Assembly: GCA_038329845.1 (NCBI GenBank)
Contig: JBBQNJ010000053.1
Coordinates: forward strand, 1 to 34,644
Source: JBBQNJ01 sp038329845
GTDB lineage: Bacteria; Planctomycetota; Phycisphaerae; Tepidisphaerales; Tepidisphaeraceae
Reading direction: 5' to 3'
DNA length: 34,644 nt
The position numbers were made by a program, and so were the translations under genes. Position 1 is the first letter of the stretch. Every line of letters starts with the position of its first letter. The notes beneath the pieces are model-generated. The model saw nothing but the letters and a program-made list of their open reading frames with translations. It was not told the DNA's origin and made no database searches. This document shows, in pieces, positions 25,116 through 33,893 of the stretch.

Positions 25116-26480
25116 ATGACCAACACCCATCTGCGCCACTTCTGGGAAAAGATCACCTCCAGTTACTGGTTTCTCCCGTCGTTGATGCTGGTCGGCGCCA
25201 TGGGATTATCGTTCGCCACACTGGCGATCGACGATCAGTTAGAGCAGAAGTTAGTCGAAAAAATCGGCTGGCTTTACAGCGGCAGCGCCGAGGGCGCCCG
25301 CGAGCTGCTTGGAACGGTCGCCGGTTCGATGATCACCGTCGCGGGCGTGGTCTTCTCGATCACCATCGTCGCCTTGAGCCTGGCCTCCTCGCAGTTCGGA
25401 CCGCGCCTGTTGCGCAACTTCATGCGCGACACCGGCAACCAGGTCGTGCTCGGGATGTTCGTCGCCACGTTCATCTATTGCCTGATGATCTTGCGGACCG
25501 TGCGCGGCCAGGATGGCGCTGAGTTCGTGCCGTATCTGTCGGTCAGCGTCGGCATCGCCCTGGCGATCGCCAGCATCGGCGTGCTGATCTACCACATCCA
25601 CCACATCGCCGCGTCGATCCAGGCCGAACATGTCATCGCCGTGGTGGGGCGCGACTTGGACAAGGAGATCGAGCGGCTGATGCCGGTCGAGAAGGATGAA
25701 AACAACCAGTGGTCGTTCGATGAGGCCGAGGCGTTCGATCCTCCGACCGAGGCTCCGGCGGACATCGTCTCCGATGCCTCGGGATACGTGCAGGCGATCG
25801 ACCACGATCAATTATTCGACGACGCCGTGAAACACGATCTGCTGATCGAGGTGCGCCTTCGGGCGGGCGATTTCACCTCTCGCGGCAGGCGGATCGCGCG
25901 GGTCTGGCCGGCCGATCGCGTCAGCGACGATCTTCGCCGATCGATCCGCCAGACGATGATCGTCGATGCCCAGCGCACCCCGACCCAGGACATCGAATAC
26001 GCCATTCATCAGCTCGTCGAGATCGGCGTGCGGGCGCTGTCGCCGGGAGTGAACGATCCGTACACGGCCATCGCGTGCGTGGATTGGCTGGGGGATGCGG
26101 TGGGGCGGATCGGGCAGCGCCGGTTTCCCGATCGCATTCGCCGCGATGACGGCGGGGCTCGGCGCCTGGTGCTGGATCTGCCCGATTTTCGTGGGATCGT
26201 GGATGCGGCGTTCAATCTGATGCGCCAGTATTCGAGCGACAGCGTGTCGGTGATGATCCGGCTGCTCGAGACGCTGGCGGTGCTGGCCGAGCAATCGATG
26301 CCCGACGCGGCCAAGTCGCACTTGCTGCGGCATGTTCGGATGATCCAGCGAATGGGCCGCGACCTTCCCGAGCCGGATGACCGCGAGGACGTCCAGCGGC
26401 GCTGCGACGAATGCTTCAAGCTGCTGGACGCCGTGCCGGCTGGCGCCTCGAGCGGCGACGCCGGGCCATTGGGGAACTGA
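25116..26480 (+). CDS. DUF2254 family membrane protein
   Basis: 454 residues. Helices at about 18-38, 66-90, 107-124 and 133-157, then a soluble C-terminal region. The segment GTVAGSMITVAGVVFSITIV and SSQFGPRLLRNFMRD are the DUF2254 hallmarks. The long C-terminal half includes QRTPTQDIEYAIHQLVEIGV and SPGVNDPYTAIACVDW. Function of the family is not established. It is the last gene of the apparent heptose operon and stops 117 bp before the convergent smc gene. Confidence 0.85.
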   Translation: MTNTHLRHFWEKITSSYWFLPSLMLVGAMGLSFATLAIDDQLEQKLVEKIGWLYSGSAEGARELLGTVAGSMITVAGVVFSITIVALSLASSQFGPRLLRNFMRDTGNQVVLGMFVATFIYCLMILRTVRGQDGAEFVPYLSVSVGIALAIASIGVLIYHIHHIAASIQAEHVIAVVGRDLDKEIERLMPVEKDENNQWSFDEAEAFDPPTEAPADIVSDASGYVQAIDHDQLFDDAVKHDLLIEVRLRAGDFTSRGRRIARVWPADRVSDDLRRSIRQTMIVDAQRTPTQDIEYAIHQLVEIGVRALSPGVNDPYTAIACVDWLGDAVGRIGQRRFPDRIRRDDGGARRLVLDLPDFRGIVDAAFNLMRQYSSDSVSVMIRLLETLAVLAEQSMPDAAKSHLLRHVRMIQRMGRDLPEPDDREDVQRRCDECFKLLDAVPAGASSGDAGPLGN

Positions 26481-26506
26481 CTCTTCTGAATTGAAACGTT
26501 CGAGTG

Positions 26507-26528
26507 CCGCCGGTGTCCCCACCGGCGG
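26507..26528. terminator. Possible bidirectional terminator hairpin
   Basis: CCGCCGGTG, a TCCC loop and CACCGGCGG form a 9-bp perfect stem between the convergent DUF2254 and smc genes. No U-rich stretch follows on either strand, so intrinsic termination is uncertain. A second partial copy (CCCCACCGGCGAG) lies at about 26565. Confidence 0.4.
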
Positions 26529-26596
26529 TTGCCGTCGCCTTTCCCACTCGACGGTTCGGCCGATACCCCACCGGCGAGACGCGCTGGCGGCGGGCG

Positions 26597-29500
26597 CTAC
26601 GCCGCGGCGGTCTCGGCGATGCGGCCTTGGGAGTCCACCTGGTCGAACTTCACCGCTACGCGCTTGCTTACCCCTTGTTCCTGCATGGTCACGCCGTAGA
26701 GCGTTTCGGCGATCTGCATCGTCCGCTTCGAGTGGGTGATGACGATGAACTGGCTCTGCTCGAGAAACTCCTGGACGATCAGGTTGAAGCGCTGGTTGTT
26801 CGCCTCATCCAAGGCCGCGTCCACCTCGTCGAGAATGCAGAACGGGCTGGGCTTGCTCTTGAAGATGCTCATCAGCAGGGCCACGCACGTCATCGTCTTT
26901 TCCCCGCCGGACAACTGGCTGATCGAGACCGGTTTCTTGCCCGGAGGGTGGGCGATGATCTCGATCCCCGCGTCCAGCGGGTCGATCTTGCGAACGATGG
27001 GAAGCAGCGTCTGGCCGTCGGGGCCGAGTTGTTTTTCGGCCTTCGTGTCGATGACTTCGGTCTCGAGCAGGATGTCGGCCTTGCCGCCGCCGAAGAGCTT
27101 GCGGAACATCGATTGGAAATGCTCGCGCACGCGCTCAAAGGTGTCGGCAAAGCGCGCGCCGCTTTCGATGTTGATCGTCTCGATCAATTCCTCGAGCTGG
27201 CGCTTGCCGTCGATGAGATCAGCCACTTGGGCGTTGAGGAACTCGCTGCGCTTCTCGAGTTCATCCTGGTCGTTGATCGCGTCGAGGTTCACGTTACCCA
27301 GCCGTTGGATTTTCTCCTTCAGCACCCTTATCTCCTCGGCGACCGCGGCCCAGTCGGTCTGGCCGGGGTTGTATCCGGGGGGATTTTCCCCGCCGGTCAG
27401 TTCAGTGTAGCGCCCGGGCACATCGAGTTGCAGTTCCTCCATCGCCCGCTGCACCACCGATTCGACGCGGACCCGCAATTCGCCAAGTTGCATCTGCACC
27501 TGGTGCAATTCCTTCTCGACCTCGGCGTGACGGTCGCGGATTTCCGATTCCTTGGCGCCCAACACCTGCACCGCCTGCACGCCGGCCGTCAGCTCCGCCG
27601 CCAGTGATTCCAGCCGGTCGGTGAGTTCACCGGCGCGGTGCTGCGCCTGTTCCTGGGCGGCGCGGGCTTGTTCCAACTCGTCGCGCACGGCGGACTGCCG
27701 CGCCGCGACGGCCTGAGCTGAGCTGGTCAGTCGCTCGATCTGTTGACGCAGCTCGTTCTGAGCCGCAGTTTGGCGCTGCACCGCCTGTTGGCTGGCGAGT
27801 TGTTTTTCCTGGACCTGTCCCAGTTCGATCCGAGCGCTGGTCAGTTCCTCGGCGCAGGTTTGCAGATCGGTTTGGGTCTGCGCCTGGCGGGATGAGTCTT
27901 CCTCGACCTGCTGTTGGCGCTGCGCCTGCTCGGCCTCGAGTTGGCCGCGCTGATCGCTCAGGTGAGCCTGCTCGACGGCGAGCTTCTCGAGCTGTCGCCC
28001 CAGCGTCTCAAGTTCCCGCTCCAGCACCGGCCGCTCGCGCCACAAGGCCTGCTGCTTGTCGTTCACCTGCGCGATCTGGCTGGTCTGCTCGATCTTGCGG
28101 GTGTGGGTCTGATCGATGGAATTCCGAAGGGAATTGAGATTTTCCTCGATCGCCCGGGCCTGCTCGTTGTCCTGGGTGATTTTCGCGGCGATTCGCTCGA
28201 TGCGGGCATCGACCTCGGCGATCTGCCCGGTGAGCGAGTCAAGTTCGCTTCGGCGCGACAACAGTCCCATCGCCGCCGTCAGTGGGCCGGCCCGCAGGGT
28301 CCCGTCGGCCTCGAGAACTTCGCCTTCCGCGGTGACATATCGGAAGCCGGCCGGCCCGGAGCGCCGCAGTTGTCCGGCGATCGCCAGGTCATCGACGACG
28401 GCCGTCTGGCCCAATAAATGGCGGGCGATATCGCGGTGAAGCGGCTCGACGCGGACCAGGTCCAACGCCAGTCGCACTTCGGCGGCGGCGAAGTCGTCGG
28501 CGGCGGGATCGGAGGAATCCGAACCCTCGGGCAGGCAGAGGATCCCGACGCGTCCCTCGAGCTCGCCGAGCTTCTCGGCCGCGCCCTCGACGGCCGTGGG
28601 ATCGCGCGACACCAGCAGTTGGTCGCGCCCATCCAATGCCGCCTCGATGACGTGGGCATGTTCCACATCGACGCGCAACACGTCGGCGACCAGCCCCTGG
28701 ATGAACGGGAAGTCGCTGTCCCGTCGCCGTAAAACGCTCTTGACTCCCTCGCTGACCCCTTCCCGACGCGCTTCGAGGTCTTCCAGCAAGCGCTGCCGCG
28801 ACAACAGCCCGCTGCGATGCTCGCGGGCCGAGCCGAGCTGGCCGCTTAAGTCTGCGATCCGCTTGCCCAGGGCCGCGGCCTGCGCCTTGTGCGCCTCGAC
28901 CTGCTCTTGTTCGCCGGCGAGTTCGGCCAGGGTGGATTCAAGCAATTGCTGCAATTCGGTCCGCCGCGATTCCAGCGCCGACAGCTCCCCGGCCACCTGC
29001 TCGCGGCGCTGCTCGAGGCGCTGCTGCTGGGCGGCGATGTTCTTTTGCTCGATTTCAATCGCGCCCAAGCGGCTGTTGACCAGCGCCCCGCGACGCATCA
29101 GGTCGAGGATCACCGACTTGCCTCGCTCGATCTGCCGGTTGATCTCCGACAGTTGTAGTTGGCCGTCATGGAACGCCTTCTGGCGCTGATCGATGCGGGT
29201 GCGGTGGGCGCTGAGTTCCTCGGTGAGCCTGGTGAGCCGCGCCGTTTCGGACTCGATCGATTCGGTGACCTCGGCCAGCTTCTTCTCGGCGTCGGCGCGA
29301 TCGCGCTCGAAGTCGCGGATCTGCTCGAGCAGTTGGGCGAGTTGTCGCTCGCCGTATTGCTGGCGCTGCGCGGCGTTCTCCATCGCCGCCCGCGTCTGGA
29401 CCAGTTCATGTTCGACTTGTTGCTTTCGCTGCCGAAACACTTCAACCTGCTCGCGTTTTTCATCCAGTTGCCGGCTGTGGTGGTTCAGTTCCCCGCCCAA

Positions 29501-30286
29501 ATCATCCAGCCGGAAGCGGGCATCTTCCTCAGTACCCGTCAATTCGTTGATTTTCGTGAATTGGGTGTGATATTCCTGCAACGCATATTGCAGGCGCAGT
29601 TCCCGCAGACGGGTGGAATGCTCTTGGTAGGTTCTGGCCCGACCCGCCTGCACCTTGACGCTGCGAAGACGTTTTTCCACCTCTTCAACGATGTCATGCA
29701 CGCGAAGCAGGTTCTGATCGACCTTCTCAAGCTTGCGTTGGGCTTCCTTCTTTTTCGCCTTGAACTTCGAGATTCCCGCCGCCTCCTCGAAGATCACCCG
29801 GCGTTCCTGCGGGTTCGCTTCGAGCATCGCCGAAACCTTGCCTTGCTCGATAACGCTGTAGGCATCAACCCCCACGCCGGTATCGAGGAACAGCTCGCGG
29901 ATGTCCTTCAGTCGCGTCGCCTGATTGTTGAGCTGGTACTCGCTGGTTCCGTCGCGGAAGAGCCGTCGTCCGACGCTGACTTCCTCGGCCTCGACGTTGA
30001 GCGTGCGCGACCCATCGTCGCGGCGCGGGTTGTCGAAGATGAGCGTGACCTCGGCCATCCCGCCGGGCTTTCGACCCGCGGCGCCGTTGAAGATCACATC
30101 CATCATTGCGTCGCCGCGCAGGCTCTTGGCGCTTTGTTCGCCCAAGACCCACTTAAAGCCATCGACGACGTTGGACTTACCGCAGCCGTTGGGTCCGACG
30201 ATGCCGGTGATGGCGTCGTCGAAGACGAACTCGGTGCGGTCGGCGAAGCTCTTGAACCCGTGGAGTACCAGCTTTTTTAGACGCAT
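26597..30286 (-). CDS. smc: Chromosome segregation ATPase SMC
   Basis: 1229 residues, full size for a bacterial SMC. Walker A is GPNGCGKSN at residues 31-39; the ABC signature LSGGEK is near 1123 and Walker B with CILDEVDAALDEAN near 1148. Between lie two long coiled coils and a hinge at about 505-670. The protein binds DNA as a dimer with ScpA/ScpB (not in the window), organising the chromosome. The ATG at 30286 has GGAGGA about 9 nt upstream; the open frame extends upstream to 30454, but the family N-terminus is MRLKKLVLHGFKSF. The gene lies 164 bp after the FlgI-like gene on the same strand. Confidence 0.97.
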   Translation of the reverse strand: MRLKKLVLHGFKSFADRTEFVFDDAITGIVGPNGCGKSNVVDGFKWVLGEQSAKSLRGDAMMDVIFNGAAGRKPGGMAEVTLIFDNPRRDDGSRTLNVEAEEVSVGRRLFRDGTSEYQLNNQATRLKDIRELFLDTGVGVDAYSVIEQGKVSAMLEANPQERRVIFEEAAGISKFKAKKKEAQRKLEKVDQNLLRVHDIVEEVEKRLRSVKVQAGRARTYQEHSTRLRELRLQYALQEYHTQFTKINELTGTEEDARFRLDDLGGELNHHSRQLDEKREQVEVFRQRKQQVEHELVQTRAAMENAAQRQQYGERQLAQLLEQIRDFERDRADAEKKLAEVTESIESETARLTRLTEELSAHRTRIDQRQKAFHDGQLQLSEINRQIERGKSVILDLMRRGALVNSRLGAIEIEQKNIAAQQQRLEQRREQVAGELSALESRRTELQQLLESTLAELAGEQEQVEAHKAQAAALGKRIADLSGQLGSAREHRSGLLSRQRLLEDLEARREGVSEGVKSVLRRRDSDFPFIQGLVADVLRVDVEHAHVIEAALDGRDQLLVSRDPTAVEGAAEKLGELEGRVGILCLPEGSDSSDPAADDFAAAEVRLALDLVRVEPLHRDIARHLLGQTAVVDDLAIAGQLRRSGPAGFRYVTAEGEVLEADGTLRAGPLTAAMGLLSRRSELDSLTGQIAEVDARIERIAAKITQDNEQARAIEENLNSLRNSIDQTHTRKIEQTSQIAQVNDKQQALWRERPVLERELETLGRQLEKLAVEQAHLSDQRGQLEAEQAQRQQQVEEDSSRQAQTQTDLQTCAEELTSARIELGQVQEKQLASQQAVQRQTAAQNELRQQIERLTSSAQAVAARQSAVRDELEQARAAQEQAQHRAGELTDRLESLAAELTAGVQAVQVLGAKESEIRDRHAEVEKELHQVQMQLGELRVRVESVVQRAMEELQLDVPGRYTELTGGENPPGYNPGQTDWAAVAEEIRVLKEKIQRLGNVNLDAINDQDELEKRSEFLNAQVADLIDGKRQLEELIETINIESGARFADTFERVREHFQSMFRKLFGGGKADILLETEVIDTKAEKQLGPDGQTLLPIVRKIDPLDAGIEIIAHPPGKKPVSISQLSGGEKTMTCVALLMSIFKSKPSPFCILDEVDAALDEANNQRFNLIVQEFLEQSQFIVITHSKRTMQIAETLYGVTMQEQGVSKRVAVKFDQVDSQGRIAETAAA

Positions 30287-30450
30287 GGAACAGTGTCCTC
30301 CGTGACGCCCGTGATGGGTCCGGATGCGCAAAACGCCCTGGCGATTCGCCGATCGTGCGGTCGGGATCGCGCCAACGTCCCGACGACTTTCTCGGTCGCC
30401 TCGCCTGAAATCTCCGCCTCGATGATCCCTGGAACCTCGCGGTCCGAGAA

Positions 30451-32337
30451 TCATTGCGGCCTGGACCCGCGTGCGCCGCTCGTCCCTGAGTCCCCAGCGC
30501 CGTCGGGTTTGAAGTCCGGAATAGCCGTCGGATCGGCGCGGGTCTCGCCCGCGGTCGATGCGGCCAGTTCCGGTGCCGCGTATACCGCCTGTTGGACCCC
30601 CTCGGGGTCCTGTACAACCAGTGCCGCCGCGACAAGCTGGCCATTATACGTCCCGACCAGCTTTTTCGACTCACTTAACGCCCCCAGCATACCGATCACA
30701 TCCGAATAACTAAAGCCCAGGCGCTTCTCCCCCAGCGGCGCTTCCCCGCCCAACCGGGCGACGATCTCGGCCAACGACAGCCCCGATTCGATCTTCACCG
30801 GCTCGCGGGCGCTGGCGTCGCCTCGATAGAACAGCGTCACCCGGTCGCGGGCCTCGCCTGAGACGATCATGAAACGCTGGTCCATCGCGGTGAACGTAAT
30901 GGGACAGCGGATCGAGATTGGTTCGCCGATCAGGGCGATTCGCGGCACGCCGCTACGGGTCGCGTGGATGATCGGCGGGCCGCTCGAGGGGACCACGTCC
31001 AGCACGAAACGATTCTCGATCACTTTCGAGAAGACCGACGAGTCGCGGTTGCGGGCCAGATTCTTATAGGCCTCGACCCGCACGAGAACCTCGTCGGAGT
31101 TGAGCAGTTGCCGTAGAAGCTGATTGACCCCGGGGCTGGACGGCAGCGCCCCCAAGGCGTCGATCGCATCGAGGCGGAAGGGATGATCGCTATGCCGGGC
31201 GATGGTCATCAGCACGCCGTTGGCCGTCGAGTCCCCGATGAATGCCGCCGCCCGCGCCGCGGCGAAACTCACATCGGGCGCGGGATGAGTCATCAGGGGC
31301 TGAATAAACGGCAAAGCCGCCGGCCCCAGGCCCTCCCAGCACAGCGAGATATCCTCGAGCATCGCCCCGGGTTTAACGGCCTCGGAGGCCAGTTCCCGGC
31401 TCTTGCGTGCCGCGAACTGCGGGGAGCCGTCCAGAAACAGATGGCGAACCACTTTCCCGAAATGCTTCCAGTCGCCGCGATACGACGAGGGGACCAACAC
31501 GTCCACCACCCCATCATCCTTCGCCGACGCCGTTTTCATTCCCGTGTCGCTTTCCTGGAACCGCTCGTCGATCCGCCCTTCGACCCGCCGGGCCAGAGAG
31601 AATGACGGCTGGCGCATCTGCAGCTTCAGCGGGCGATCGAAGGCCACCGATCCCCCGTCCATGATCACCCCATAGCGAAGGCTCACCTTGCCGCCCGGCG
31701 ACAGCGATTCGCCGTGAACGGCATGGTACGGATTGACGAAAACCGGCCCCTGGGCTCGGGCATACACATTGACCGCGGCGGTGGGATTCGGCTCATACGC
31801 GCCGTTCACCTTCAAATCTGTTTCATACAACAATCCCTGGGCCAGGCTGGACGTGTAGCTTTTCCCCGGGACACTCACCTGAACGTCGAATTGCTGATAT
31901 TTGCGAGCCCCCGGCGGGATCCATCCATCGACGCGCACCACCGCCGTCGTCTTGTCGCGCATCATTTCTTCAGGCTGAAGATGGCGATACTCCGGCTTGA
32001 GGTTGCTGCCGAATCCGCGCTTGGTCATTTCGCGGATCATGTACTGGCGCACCTGCGTGGGCAGCCCGCTGTTGTCGCCGGTGCCGCGCAGATTCACGGC
32101 CAGGCCGTAGCCAGACACGACCAGCGGCTCATCGTTCTTCAGGTCGGTCAATTCGATCAGGCTGTTGGCCATGTACGCCGGAACCGGGTTCTTGGTCAGC
32201 GTGGGATAACGCGAGAGTTTTCGCGGCGGCGCTTTGGGTCCGCATCCACTGATCGCCATGGCACCGGTGAGAATCGCGCCCAGGACGACTCGCGGCAGCC
32301 GGGTCTGAAAAATCGCAAAGGCGTGGGTTGACCGCAT
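30451..32337 (-). CDS. FlgI-like lipoprotein fused to HEAT-like repeats
   Basis: 628 residues. A lipoprotein signal peptide ends in AISGCG (lipid Cys at 32). Residues about 70-260 resemble the flagellar P-ring protein FlgI: SGYGLAVNLRGTGDNSG, then TAVVRVDGWIPPGA and QFDVQVSVPGKS. FlgI is periplasmic and forms the ring around the flagellar rod, but is not normally a lipoprotein. Residues about 345-435 are helical HEAT-like repeats (DVSFAAARAAAFIGDS; RLDAIDALGALPSS). A third region of unrecognised fold follows, ending with an Ala/Thr/Pro-rich tail. No flagellar gene is adjacent. ATG 32337 has AAGGGA about 7 nt upstream. Probably an envelope scaffold rather than a P-ring. Confidence 0.75.
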   Translation of the reverse strand: MRSTHAFAIFQTRLPRVVLGAILTGAMAISGCGPKAPPRKLSRYPTLTKNPVPAYMANSLIELTDLKNDEPLVVSGYGLAVNLRGTGDNSGLPTQVRQYMIREMTKRGFGSNLKPEYRHLQPEEMMRDKTTAVVRVDGWIPPGARKYQQFDVQVSVPGKSYTSSLAQGLLYETDLKVNGAYEPNPTAAVNVYARAQGPVFVNPYHAVHGESLSPGGKVSLRYGVIMDGGSVAFDRPLKLQMRQPSFSLARRVEGRIDERFQESDTGMKTASAKDDGVVDVLVPSSYRGDWKHFGKVVRHLFLDGSPQFAARKSRELASEAVKPGAMLEDISLCWEGLGPAALPFIQPLMTHPAPDVSFAAARAAAFIGDSTANGVLMTIARHSDHPFRLDAIDALGALPSSPGVNQLLRQLLNSDEVLVRVEAYKNLARNRDSSVFSKVIENRFVLDVVPSSGPPIIHATRSGVPRIALIGEPISIRCPITFTAMDQRFMIVSGEARDRVTLFYRGDASAREPVKIESGLSLAEIVARLGGEAPLGEKRLGFSYSDVIGMLGALSESKKLVGTYNGQLVAAALVVQDPEGVQQAVYAAPELAASTAGETRADPTAIPDFKPDGAGDSGTSGARGSRPQ

Positions 32338-32422
32338 AAGACTGTCCCTTGAGGGGTTATCGGACCTTGGCGAATGCATCCATGAGGCGCTGAGGAGTGA
32401 AATACAACGAACGTCATCCAGA

Positions 32423-33058
32423 TTACGGAGTTACGGTCGGTGCTTGGGGGACCAAGCTCGGCGCGTCCGGCGAAGCGGGCTTGGGCACCACGGCTCGGCG
32501 ACTCCGGCGAGTCGGCCCCGTCGGCGGCTCGGCGGCTTGTCCGTTACCGGGCTGCGGCTCGCGGAACAATCGTCCCTGGCCCGGCGATTCGTACCGCTGG
32601 GCATCCAGCACCGCCTTGGCCTCATCCACCAAGTCGTCGAGGGTCTTGAATCGCCGATAGACGCTGGCGAAGCGGACGTAAGCGACCTGGTCCACGCGGC
32701 GAAGCCGATCGCTGACCATTTCTCCCACCGCCGACGACGGCACTTCCCGGTCGTGCGTGCGGAAAATCTCCTCCTCGACCTCGTCCACGATCCGCGATAC
32801 TTCGCTTTCGGGCACCGGACGCTTGAAGCACGCCCGCTCGAGCCCGGCGGTGATCTTCTTGCGATCCCACGGCACCCGCCGCCCATCTCGCTTGATCACG
32901 CTGAGCCGATCCGGCTCTTCTACCCGTTCATACGTCGTGAATCGCTTGTGACAATGCCCGCACTCTCGTCGCCGCCGGATCGAGCGCCCCCCTTCGCAGT
33001 TGCGCGAATCCTTGACCTGCAAACTCTCCTTCTCGGCATTGCAAAATGGGCAGCGCAT
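32423..33058 (-). CDS. nrdR: Transcriptional repressor NrdR
   Basis: 211 residues. The N-terminal zinc ribbon has Cys 3, 6, 33 and 36 (CPFC...CGHC), followed by an ATP-cone domain (SVIKRDGRRVPWDRKKITAG to YVRFASVYRRF). NrdR senses ATP/dATP and represses ribonucleotide reductase genes by binding paired NrdR boxes. The usual length is about 150 residues; here a Pro/Gly/Gln-rich tail of about 55 residues is added after LDAQRYE. No nrd genes or NrdR boxes are visible in the window. It lies 85 bp upstream of the FlgI-like gene on the same strand. Confidence 0.95.
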   Translation of the reverse strand: MRCPFCNAEKESLQVKDSRNCEGGRSIRRRRECGHCHKRFTTYERVEEPDRLSVIKRDGRRVPWDRKKITAGLERACFKRPVPESEVSRIVDEVEEEIFRTHDREVPSSAVGEMVSDRLRRVDQVAYVRFASVYRRFKTLDDLVDEAKAVLDAQRYESPGQGRLFREPQPGNGQAAEPPTGPTRRSRRAVVPKPASPDAPSLVPQAPTVTP

Positions 33059-33165
33059 CGCCGAAGAACGATATCCATTTTCGAGAAAAAACGCAAAGCG
33101 CCATCAGCGAGTGGTAAGTCTCGGGTCAGGGTCTTTCGGTTCTGGCTTTTCGGTTGTTTTTCGGG

Positions 33166-33217
33166 CATAATCCTTGACAGACGTTGAGAAGGCGTTCTCA
33201 AACCCAAGGAGCCACGG
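33166..33217 (+). promoter_or_regulatory. Leader of the broken transposase
   Basis: CATAAT (33166-33171) could be a -10. The leader then contains TTGAGAA-GGCG-TTCTCAA (33184-33201), a 7-bp stem, followed by AAGGAG 6 nt before the ATG at 33218. This is a complete-looking expression signal ahead of a truncated gene. Confidence 0.4.
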
Positions 33218-33529
33218 ATGGCTGTTGTATTGCTGTCGGAGATATTTGGCGAAGTTCTCGACCCGCGTCGCGCCCAGGGCAAGCGTCACCCGCTGCCAGG
33301 GGTGCTGGCGTTGATGAGCGTGGCGGTCATGTGCGGCTGTCGCTCGCTGTTTGCCATTGGCCAGTGGGGCAGGGATCACGGACGGGAGATGGCGGTGCGG
33401 TTGGGGCTGCAGCGCAAGTATGGCACGCCGGCGGTTTTCACGCTCCAGGGAAGCGTTTGCCCGCGCCATGTTGGCACATTTCAACGGTTGGATCGACAAC
33501 AACCCGAACAACTGCGGCTGCCCGCTTGA
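33218..33529 (+). pseudogene. N-terminal fragment of an ISAs1-family transposase
   Basis: The first about 75 residues match the DDE_Tnp_1-associated N-terminus of ISAs1-type transposases: EVLDPRRAQGKRHPLPG, ALMSVAVMCGCRSLFAIGQW and GRDHGREMAV. After GTPAVFTL (about 33445) homology ends and the frame runs into the glucosaminidase gene in another frame, stopping at 33529. The catalytic DDE domain is absent. Confidence 0.8.
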
Positions 33530-33893
33530 CTCGCAGTCGCTGGTCGCCCAGTGGATGATGGAGAGCAATTGGGGCCGTAGTAAGTTGACCCAACCCACAT
33601 GGAACTTCGGCAACATAAAGGGAACCGGCCCGGCTGGTTCCACTAAACAAGAGGTACCCGAACACATCGGCGGCAAGAACGTGAGGGTGGATGCCAACTT
33701 CCGGAAGTACCACAATCCCGAAGAGTTTTACGAAGATTATTATAAACTGATTTGCGGGAACGACCGCTACAAGAACGCACGCGGCAAGGTCGGCAGAGAA
33801 TACTTCCACGCGCTGAAAGACGCTGGTTATGCCACCGATCCGGACTACGTCGAGAAGGCGATGCAGTTCTACGACCAACTTGGATCTAACTGA
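33468..33893 (+). CDS. Glucosaminidase-domain (FlgJ/LytG-type) muramidase, no signal peptide
   Basis: 141 residues from ATG 33468. The glucosaminidase fold is clear: SQSLVAQWMMESNWGRSK with the catalytic Glu, PTWNFGNIKGTG, FRKYHNPEEFYEDYYKLI and a C-terminal HALKDAGYATDPDYVEKAMQ segment. These enzymes cut the glycan strand of peptidoglycan. No signal peptide is visible, so it would be cytoplasmic unless released by a holin, as with phage endolysins. Its start lies inside the broken transposase region, and base use is visibly less GC-rich than in neighbouring genes. The stop overlaps the next ATG (TGATG). Confidence 0.8.
   Translation: MLAHFNGWIDNNPNNCGCPLDSQSLVAQWMMESNWGRSKLTQPTWNFGNIKGTGPAGSTKQEVPEHIGGKNVRVDANFRKYHNPEEFYEDYYKLICGNDRYKNARGKVGREYFHALKDAGYATDPDYVEKAMQFYDQLGSN

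Noticed and set aside
26507..26528. Strong intrinsic terminator
   Set aside because: The hairpin is good but neither side has a U-rich tract, so it is listed only with low confidence.
26504..27607. Plus-strand open frame of 367 codons over the end of smc
   Set aside because: Complement of a clearly coding SMC C-terminus; no family features.
29159..30280. Plus-strand open frame of 373 codons over the start of smc
   Set aside because: Antisense shadow of the SMC N-terminal coding region.
30451..32337. A true flagellar P-ring gene
   Set aside because: Lipobox, HEAT-like repeats and lack of flagellar neighbours argue against a plain FlgI.
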